Program-made: the position numbers and the translations under genes
In this document: positions 57,514 to 64,000 of the stretch, one piece after another
Layout of the letters: every line of letters starts with the position of its first letter
Numbering within the stretch: the stretch's first letter is position 1
Source of the DNA: Armatimonadota bacterium
GTDB lineage: Bacteria > Armatimonadota > Fimbriimonadia > Fimbriimonadales > Fimbriimonadaceae
Length of the DNA stretch: 64,000 nt
Assembly (NCBI GenBank): GCA_018268395.1
Contig: JAFDWQ010000001.1
Location: 710,644 to 774,643 of the forward strand
Direction of reading: 5' to 3'
Notes under the pieces: model-generated
Database searches by the model: none
What the model was told of the DNA's origin: nothing
Seen by the model: only the letters and a program-made list of their open reading frames with translations

Positions 57514-60500
57514 TTAGGGGGTCAAGTGCCAGACGGTCAGGTCGTTTTCATGGCACCAGAGCAAAGTCGAGCTCGGTCCCGTCTGTTTGACCCGGTACCG
57601 GCTTCTCAGGGCGCCGTCGGATGGCCTCAGCAGTCTGGAGAGGCTGCCGGTCGCCACGAGGTCCCTCGTCGTGTAGTTGGTCGTCATGGCGTCCGTCCGG
57701 ACGTCGGTCGTGTCCCAGTTCGACGTGTTCCAGTTCCACAGTTCCAGAGTCTGCGTGTAGACGCCCGAGTTCGTCATCTTCGTGCGGGCCCGGAGCTTCA
57801 AGGCCGAACAACTCGTCAACGGCGCGGTCGCGTCGAGCGTCACCGTCACCGGGGAGGCGTTCTGGTTCGGGACCACGAACTTGCATACCTTGAGCGCTTG
57901 TCCGTCCTCCACCGCAAGGTTCGCGACCGAGCCGCTGCTGACCTTGCCCAGGTTCACCGTAGCCGTCGTCGGCGCGACGATGTACAGCGAGGGCAACAGG
58001 TCCAATGGCGTCGTCACCGTTTGACCGGAGTGGACGTCCTTACCCAGGAGGGCCGACACGTCCACCGACGTCTTGTTCGAGACCGGAGTCGTCGAAGCCC
58101 CGAAGACGCCTTTGTCACCGTTGTTGTCGATCGTGACCTCAGAGGCCGACAAGGTCACAAGGGCAGGATTACCGGACGCGAGCTTGATCGTCACAGGCTC
58201 GGCGCCGACCTTGCGGTCAAGGGTGACCGTGCCCGTCGACCCGCTCCCACCGATGACAGGATTGGGATTGAACGTCAAGGAGGCGATCCCAAGATGCTTG
58301 ACCTCGACCGACCGCTCGTAGTAACCCTGATACGGGTCCCAGACCCGGATCCCGACCGTCGTGTCCGTAGCCACAGGCTTGGTCTCGCCGACGACAACGG
58401 TGTAAACGTAGCCTTCCGTCACCGACGCGGTCGCAGGTAGGACGACCACGTTCGGGTTGCCGGATTCGAACGCGAGGGGGAACCCGCCGTTCGACGCCGG
58501 GCGGTTCAGAGTGACCCAGACCGCGAAGTAGTTGGTGTTCCACACGCTGCCAGGCGAAACGACCACGTCCGTCACCGTGATGCCGTAGACCGTGTAGCTC
58601 TGCTGGATGCCGTTCCCCGGCCGGGAGGCCTGGATGCTGACGGTCCTGTTCGTAGGGACGCACGTCGTCTGGACCAAGAACACCGCGGTCGTGGACCCTT
58701 CAGGCACGGTGACCTGCGGCGTGACCGTCGTCGTCGGATCGTTGTCGGCAAAGTTGACCGTCGCACCGCCTTGAGGGGCGGCTCGGTCCAGATGGACGGT
58801 TCCGAGGTAGTTGCCGCCTGCGGTGACGTTCTGAAGGTCCATGGTCGCCACCTTCACTTCGCGGACCAGGATCGTGTCCGAATCCGACGTCCCGTTGACG
58901 GTGGCGGTAACGGTCGCATTGATGTCGGCCGTCGTCTGTAACGTGTCGATCGGCAGCGATGTCGTCGTCCGGCCCGCCGCAACGGTGAAAGCCTGCGTCG
59001 GGACCGCCGACGTGTTCGACGTGACGGTGACGGACAACCCTCCCGGAGGCGCTTCACGGTCCAAGGTCAAAGTTCCGGTGAACGTGTTCCCACCCGTCAC
59101 TTCCGTCGAGGCGATCGTAAAACTGGCTACGACGGGCTTGGTCGAGAACAGTTGCATCCGCCAGATCCCGCGACCCCACGTCCCGGCATAGAGGTAGCCG
59201 TCGCTCACTACGAGTTGATTGACGGCCGTGTTCGGCAGTCCGAGGCTCTCGGTCGCGTTGTACCAGTGCGCCCCACGGTCTTCCGTGTAGAACACCCCCA
59301 AATCGGTGGCGGCGTACCAGACCGAAGTCGGGCCGTACGGGTCTCGGACGATCCAGTTGACCCCGGTGTCGGGCAGCGACGCCGATCCTGTCCCCGAACG
59401 GTCGACCCAGACCGGGTTCGAAGCGAACACGTTCGTGCACTCCCAGAGACCGGACTCGGTACCGGGAACGACGCCGTTCCCGATACAGACCAATGCGTCC
59501 TCGTCCACCGTCGGGTGCGTCGAGACGCACGTGATCGGCGCGGAGAAGTCCTTGAGCACCGCCAATCCCGAATCCGGTGCCGTGCTCCCGAAGAGTCGGC
59601 CTTTGTTCGTTCCGACGTAGCAACCCATGTTCGGGGATGCGAAGGCGTCGACAGCGGTCGCGGTCTCCTTCTCCTCGACGTTGAAGAAGGTGCCTCCGAC
59701 CGCTTTCCACCAGTTCGTCACGATGCCGTTGTAAAGGAGCCTGTACAGTCGTTCGCCCGCAAAATACACGGCCCCTGCGACGCCCGGCACCGAATCGATC
59801 GGCGTGATGAACGGAAGGGACTCGCCCATGGACGCCGGCGACGTCCATAGGGACGCGCTGCCCGCCCAGCCGTTGGCGGTCGCCCGGAAGCCGATGTTCG
59901 GCGGATCGCCTTCGCGAAGGTTCTGGGCCGTCGTGAACTGGATGTTCGGGTTCGACTGATCGATCGCACAGTACATGCCGTCGCGGCTGTTCACGCCGTT
60001 CCAATCGTTGACGTTGTTCGGCGAAGTGGCCGAGCCGATATGCCACATGCCTGTCAGAAGGTAGTTCGGGTAGGTCGACGCGTCGGGATGGGGAGAGACG
60101 CCGATGTGCTCCGTCAAGCGGAGGGTCGAGTTTTTGTTGTCGAAGATCCAGCCGACGCCGTTCAAATAGGCCATGAGCCAGACCCCGCCGTCACATCCGA
60201 CGAGCGCATAGTTCTGCAATGCGGGGTGACGGTCGAAGCCGTGTTGGTCGGCATGGACGAGCCGGCCGCTCCCACTATCGTTGATCAAAGACCAAGTGGA
60301 ACCCGAGCCCGCGTTCTGAAGCGCGAACAGGTCGACCATTCCAAGGACGAGGATGTCGTTCCCGCTCCCGTCCGGCTGAGAGTTCAAGCATCCGAGAACG
60401 GAGTTGTAATCGGTCTGGCGGAAGTCGTTGTCGGTACCGCTCAGGCTGCCCAGGTTGCCCGAGATTTCGGACCATGTGTCCCCCTTGTCGGCGCTCCGAT

Positions 60501-61575
60501 AAATGTGTCCTGACGAAACGTAGGCGTAGACGCGGTCCCGATGCGTCGTGGAGGCGGCGACGTTGGTCAGTCCGATCGCCGGAGGGCTCGCATCCGACCA
60601 GGTCGCACCGTGATCGTTACTCCGTCGGATGACGCCGCTGCTCGCGTGAGCGGCGTAGATCCAGCGGACGCCGCTGACTTTGATCGAAGCGGCGAACCGG
60701 TGGTAGCCCTCGCCCGTCGTGGACTGGACCCGAGTCCAAGTGTTCCCGTAGTCGGTCGAGCGCCAGATCCCTAAGCCGTCGCTGTCCCCCGTCCCTCGAC
60801 CTGCCGCCACGAGGACGACCGAAGGATCGTCAGGGTCGACCATGACGTCGCCGATTTCGCAGCCGGCCAATTCGGCCTCCAACTCCTGAGTCCACGACGA
60901 GCCTCCGTTCACCGAACGCATGAGGCCCATGCCATAGCCCCATTTGCCTTGAAAATCGCCCGTCGCGACATAGACGCGGCTGCTGTTCGTCGGGTCGACC
61001 TCGATGTCGCTCGTGTAAGTGAAGTCCCAACCGTCGCTCAGTCCGTTCGCGAAGTTCGCGCCGCCGTCGGTGGACTTACACAGGCCGCCGGACGCCGAGC
61101 CGACCCAGACCGTGTTGGGATTGGACGGATCCCACTCGACACCGTTGACGCGGCCGGTGACAGGCCCGCTTGCGACCGACTGGCTTCCGTCCAAGTTCCG
61201 CGGGCCGATGAAAGTCCAAGTCGTTCCGGCATAAGCCGGCCCTTCGATCTTCGGCATCAAGGCCCGGTGACGGGCCGCGGCCTTGTACCGGCGCGGATCG
61301 ATCCGGCCGTCCGGCAGGGCCTTCATTTGAAGGCGGTGCGACCAGACTCCATAGAACTCGAACTGTTCCTCGATCCACTCCTCTTCTTCTTCTGAATCGA
61401 GCCCGAGCCTTTCGAGGCATTCCTCGTACTCCTTGACCTGCTCCAGGTATTCGTCGATCTGCTTCCAAGACCGCCGGTCCTCTGGCACGGCGGGTCTTCC
61501 CCTTAAACCAGAGAACGGGCCGAGCGGGAGGGCGCCGGGTGCGAAAGCGGCGGCGGCGATCAGGGTCGTGAGCAT
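57514..61575 (-). CDS. large secreted protein with VPS10/sialidase-type beta-propeller and beta-sandwich repeats
   Basis: A signal peptide (MLTTLIAAAAFAPGALPLG) and a Glu-rich helical part (residues 45-75) precede a propeller domain of about 700 residues with BNR/VPS10-type repeats (GGLCKSTDGGANF; GLMRSVNGGSSWT; GIWRSTDYGNTWT; GHIYRSADKGDTWS). From about residue 815 several 80-100 residue beta-sandwich repeats follow, each with GTxTLDR or GTVHLDR cores, resembling Calx-beta or Ig-like modules. The tail has a final sandwich. No catalytic residues are evident; adhesion, binding or matrix work outside the cell is likely. Length 1353. Confidence 0.75.
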   Translation of the reverse strand: MLTTLIAAAAFAPGALPLGPFSGLRGRPAVPEDRRSWKQIDEYLEQVKEYEECLERLGLDSEEEEEWIEEQFEFYGVWSHRLQMKALPDGRIDPRRYKAAARHRALMPKIEGPAYAGTTWTFIGPRNLDGSQSVASGPVTGRVNGVEWDPSNPNTVWVGSASGGLCKSTDGGANFANGLSDGWDFTYTSDIEVDPTNSSRVYVATGDFQGKWGYGMGLMRSVNGGSSWTQELEAELAGCEIGDVMVDPDDPSVVLVAAGRGTGDSDGLGIWRSTDYGNTWTRVQSTTGEGYHRFAASIKVSGVRWIYAAHASSGVIRRSNDHGATWSDASPPAIGLTNVAASTTHRDRVYAYVSSGHIYRSADKGDTWSEISGNLGSLSGTDNDFRQTDYNSVLGCLNSQPDGSGNDILVLGMVDLFALQNAGSGSTWSLINDSGSGRLVHADQHGFDRHPALQNYALVGCDGGVWLMAYLNGVGWIFDNKNSTLRLTEHIGVSPHPDASTYPNYLLTGMWHIGSATSPNNVNDWNGVNSRDGMYCAIDQSNPNIQFTTAQNLREGDPPNIGFRATANGWAGSASLWTSPASMGESLPFITPIDSVPGVAGAVYFAGERLYRLLYNGIVTNWWKAVGGTFFNVEEKETATAVDAFASPNMGCYVGTNKGRLFGSTAPDSGLAVLKDFSAPITCVSTHPTVDEDALVCIGNGVVPGTESGLWECTNVFASNPVWVDRSGTGSASLPDTGVNWIVRDPYGPTSVWYAATDLGVFYTEDRGAHWYNATESLGLPNTAVNQLVVSDGYLYAGTWGRGIWRMQLFSTKPVVASFTIASTEVTGGNTFTGTLTLDREAPPGGLSVTVTSNTSAVPTQAFTVAAGRTTTSLPIDTLQTTADINATVTATVNGTSDSDTILVREVKVATMDLQNVTAGGNYLGTVHLDRAAPQGGATVNFADNDPTTTVTPQVTVPEGSTTAVFLVQTTCVPTNRTVSIQASRPGNGIQQSYTVYGITVTDVVVSPGSVWNTNYFAVWVTLNRPASNGGFPLAFESGNPNVVVLPATASVTEGYVYTVVVGETKPVATDTTVGIRVWDPYQGYYERSVEVKHLGIASLTFNPNPVIGGSGSTGTVTLDRKVGAEPVTIKLASGNPALVTLSASEVTIDNNGDKGVFGASTTPVSNKTSVDVSALLGKDVHSGQTVTTPLDLLPSLYIVAPTTATVNLGKVSSGSVANLAVEDGQALKVCKFVVPNQNASPVTVTLDATAPLTSCSALKLRARTKMTNSGVYTQTLELWNWNTSNWDTTDVRTDAMTTNYTTRDLVATGSLSRLLRPSDGALRSRYRVKQTGPSSTLLWCHENDLTVWHLTP

Positions 61576-61654
61576 GTCGAGGTTCCTGGAACGGCAGGGA
61601 CGGCCGGACGAACCTATGTTCCACCATCGGACGCAATCCCTGCGCAAAGCAGGC

Positions 61655-64000
61655 TCAATCTCTGTCGTCAGGGGCGGCCAGATACTCGAGCAAGTCCGCC
61701 AGCGACCACCCGCGATAGCGTTCTTTCGCTTGAGCGAACGTCTCGGCCGAGAGCGCGTCTTTCAGCTCTTGAAGCCTTTCGCGGGGCAGCGGCGACGTGT
61801 CCGCGAGCGACCTTTGTCGTTGGGCCTTGCTCCGGACGATGACCGCGAGAAGTCCCACGGCCTCTTCCCTGTCCCCGGCGGCGAGGGCGACTTCGACAGC
61901 GGCTTCGGCGCATTCCACGAGCCGACCGACTCCCGAGGAGGCTAAGACCCCCAAGGCGCTACGGCGAAGCAGGGCACGGGCCTCGTCCACCTCCCCGAGC
62001 CGCGCTGCGACCATGACCGCGTCGCTGACCCAACTTCGCGGGGCCGGGTCGAGCCCTCGGGCTTCCACGATGCGACGGGCCTCGGACAAGCGATCCTTGG
62101 CATCGTGCAGGCGGCCGTCGGCAAGGGCGACGAGGCCGAAGTTGTGCAGGTTGTTCGCGAGCCAGTCGTCGTTGTCCCCCGACCGGAGCTCGGCGATCGT
62201 CTCGCTGTACACGCGCTCGGCTTCCTGGAGGTCGCCCTCCAGGTAGTGCGCGAAACCGTCGTTAAGCCGGACGGCCAATGCGAGCTGGACGTCTTCGGCC
62301 AGCTTGCAGTATTCGAGGGCCTCTCGGAACGCCTCCTTGGCCTCGTCGAATTTCATCGCCTGCATCAAGGCGTTCCCTTTTGAGTTCAAGAAGCGGCCCC
62401 GTTCGTAGGGCACCGTGTCTTCTGGCAAGTGACGGAAACCGATGGTCAACGATTCGACCGCTTCGTCATAGCGGGTCAACCCGACATAGAGCGTCGAAAG
62501 GGCGCGGTAGGCGTTCGCTATCGGTCCGGAGGGCCCGTCCGTGTTCGCTTCCAGGGCTTTCCGGATCCAGGCCTCGCCTTCGCGGTACATGTCCCGGCTG
62601 TACCAATAGTAGGCGAACGTGGTCACGAAATCGAGCGCCCACGTCGGCTCGTGATCCAGGCACCACTCCATGGCGGTGCGGAAATTGTCGTATTCGACGG
62701 AGCGGCTCTCCAGATACTGCTGGTTGAAGTCCAAGGACTTCGCCCGAAGTTCGACGGCCCATGTGTGCATCGCCGTCGCATGCCGCCGCCGGGCGTCCTC
62801 GAGTCCCTCGGTTCCGGCCTTGGCGCGGACGAACTCGCGGATCGATTCGAGCATGTCGAACCGGACCGTCGAACCGCGGGCGACGGCCTGGACCAGCGAG
62901 GCTCGAAGCGCGGTCTGGAGGTGCGAGGCCGTCCCTGGTTCTTGCCGGGCCCGTTCGGCGTTCTCCACCGTCCATCCGTCGCGGAAGACCGAAAGGCACC
63001 GGAGCGTGTCGTGGATCTCCGGATGCATCGAGTGGCTCCAGTCGATGCAGGCCCAGAGCCGCTTGTGCCGGTCCGGCCTTTCGTCCGAGTCTTCTTGAAG
63101 GACTTCGAAGCGCCGGTCGAGACGTGCCAACGTTTCGGAAGGCGAGAACAGGTCGGCATGGGCCGCGGCCAGACAGATCGCGAGGGGCAGCCCGTCCAAC
63201 CTCCGGACCAACTCGGAGAGACTTGTCGGATCGTCGATCTGGTAGTCAGGGACGAGAAGCCGGGCCCTGTCCACGTAGAGACTGACGCTCGGACTGTCCT
63301 GCCACGAGCCGTCCTCGTCCGGGACCCCTAACGTCGCCACGCCGACCGACCGCTCCTCCGGAACCGCAAGGAGCGTCCGCGATGTGGCTACGACGCTCAG
63401 GCCCGGTTCGGCCGTAACGAGAGCCTGCACGACCGGCCCTGGGTCAGGAACGACCTGCTCGAGGTTGTCGAGGACGACCAAGCCGCGCACGCCCCCGAGG
63501 AAGCCGTCGAACCCCGATTCAGGGCGGTCCGTCTCTTCGCGGCCCAAGACGTCCCAGAGCCTCGCCGCTAAGCCCTCGGGTGCCTGGACGGACGAACAGT
63601 CGACGAACCAGACATGGCCGTCGAGGCCCGAGGACGACCGTTTGGCGACCTCTAAGGCCAGCCGGGTCTTGCCGACGCCGCCCGGACCGTAAAACGTCAC
63701 GATCCGGCCCGCACCTTCGGCCCTTGTGACGTAGGCGACCACCTCATCGACCAGGTCTTCCCGGCCGAAGATCGGAGGGAGGGACGTCGGGACGTTCGAC
63801 GCGGACCATCGACGCCTGTGACTGGACCGGCGCCGCGCTTCCCGGGCGAGCGCCACGGTCTCGTCGGACGGCCCGATCCCCAACCGGGACCTGAGCCCCG
63901 ACTCGAACGTCCGATAGCGCCGGATCGCATCGGCTCCCCTCCCTGCTTGGGTCAAGGCTCGGAGGGCCAGCCTTAGCTTGCGCTCCGACTCTGGATCGGC
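61655..64000 (-). CDS. BTAD - NB-ARC - TPR transcriptional regulator (AfsR/SARP-like), N-terminus outside window
   Basis: The part seen begins in a bacterial transcriptional activator domain (ADAIRRYRTFESGLRSRLGI). An NTPase follows with Walker A TFYGPGGVGKTRLALEVAKR, Walker B GLVVLDNLEQV and ATSRTLL; RLDGLPLAICLAAA is the GLPLA motif of NB-ARC/STAND ATPases. The C-terminal 400 residues are TPR-like helices. An N-terminal winged HTH is expected beyond the edge. STAND regulators change state on ATP binding after a signal meets the TPR part. It runs upstream past base 64000. Its stop is followed by the propeller gene after 79 bases. Confidence 0.85.
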   Translation of the reverse strand, partial: ADPESERKLRLALRALTQAGRGADAIRRYRTFESGLRSRLGIGPSDETVALAREARRRSSHRRRWSASNVPTSLPPIFGREDLVDEVVAYVTRAEGAGRIVTFYGPGGVGKTRLALEVAKRSSSGLDGHVWFVDCSSVQAPEGLAARLWDVLGREETDRPESGFDGFLGGVRGLVVLDNLEQVVPDPGPVVQALVTAEPGLSVVATSRTLLAVPEERSVGVATLGVPDEDGSWQDSPSVSLYVDRARLLVPDYQIDDPTSLSELVRRLDGLPLAICLAAAHADLFSPSETLARLDRRFEVLQEDSDERPDRHKRLWACIDWSHSMHPEIHDTLRCLSVFRDGWTVENAERARQEPGTASHLQTALRASLVQAVARGSTVRFDMLESIREFVRAKAGTEGLEDARRRHATAMHTWAVELRAKSLDFNQQYLESRSVEYDNFRTAMEWCLDHEPTWALDFVTTFAYYWYSRDMYREGEAWIRKALEANTDGPSGPIANAYRALSTLYVGLTRYDEAVESLTIGFRHLPEDTVPYERGRFLNSKGNALMQAMKFDEAKEAFREALEYCKLAEDVQLALAVRLNDGFAHYLEGDLQEAERVYSETIAELRSGDNDDWLANNLHNFGLVALADGRLHDAKDRLSEARRIVEARGLDPAPRSWVSDAVMVAARLGEVDEARALLRRSALGVLASSGVGRLVECAEAAVEVALAAGDREEAVGLLAVIVRSKAQRQRSLADTSPLPRERLQELKDALSAETFAQAKERYRGWSLADLLEYLAAPDDRD

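Noticed and set aside
1-64000. CRISPR array, prophage, insertion sequence, integron or rRNA
   Set aside because: I saw no regularly spaced repeats, transposase, integrase or phage structural genes and no rRNA segments.

Overview
The window is about 64 kb of dense, high-GC bacterial chromosome. It carries roughly 55 protein genes, three tRNA genes and no rRNA, CRISPR array, phage gene or insertion sequence. Many genes start at GTG or TTG, and neighbouring genes are often coupled by ATGA or GTGA overlaps. Secreted proteins, Gly-rich lipoproteins and a PEP-CTERM protein point to a diderm environmental bacterium. The gene repertoire and style resemble Armatimonadota (Fimbriimonadia-like), but that is an inference from gene content, not a phylogenetic result.

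Layout. 1-6.2 kb: two small membrane or secreted proteins, a GH20 hexosaminidase, then argS - tiny membrane ORF - hemW. The tiny ORF is interrupted in frame by UGA. 6.3-13.5 kb: three tandem TPR/O-GlcNAc-transferase-like glycosyltransferases with a divergent SAM methyltransferase, probably a protein glycosylation locus. 14.1-20.1 kb: an AddB-like Fe-S protein whose nuclease residues look degenerate, a UvrD/AddA-type helicase without a nuclease domain, and a nitrilase-family amidase. 20.2-23.8 kb: a sugar aminotransferase, a VpsJ-like protein and a flippase, i.e. a polysaccharide set. 23.9-29.0 kb: lipoproteins, a DinB-like protein and a sialate O-acetylesterase. 29.0-33.1 kb: tRNA-Thr, tRNA-Tyr, a DUF4272-like protein, leuC without leuD, two secreted proteins and tRNA-Gly.

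33.1-39.1 kb: a small caspase-like protease, a DppA peptidase, an MFS transporter fused to HEAT repeats and a Cache-HAMP class III nucleotide cyclase. 39.1-42.2 kb: an RtcA-family protein that seems to lack the nucleophilic histidine, a Cys-rich membrane protein behind paired palindromes, and a secreted protein. 42.3-47.0 kb: DUF2905, a HAD hydrolase, QueA, an HTH protein, a GT4 glycosyltransferase and a membrane protein. 46.9-51.1 kb: a leftward unit made of a 2-oxoacid dehydrogenase E2, a class I glutaminase, a biotin carrier protein, a small membrane protein, a candidate structured RNA with its own promoter and intrinsic terminator, and HMG-CoA lyase. Acyl-CoA or leucine breakdown is a likely theme.

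51.1-55.4 kb: a lone rplK, then the classical rpmH-rnpA-yidD-yidC-jag operon. rnpA has no ATG, GTG or TTG start, and its frame stays open across all of rpmH. dnaA and oriC are not visible. 55.5-64 kb: a PEP-CTERM protein, a saccharopine-dehydrogenase-like enzyme, a 1353-residue secreted beta-propeller protein, and the C-terminal part of a BTAD/NB-ARC/TPR regulator cut by the window edge.

The most interesting signals are the nuclease-dead AddAB-like pair, the structured leader or RNA before mvaB, the UGA-split ORF between argS and hemW, the rpmH/rnpA arrangement, the RtcA homologue lacking its histidine, and the three-gene OGT cluster.
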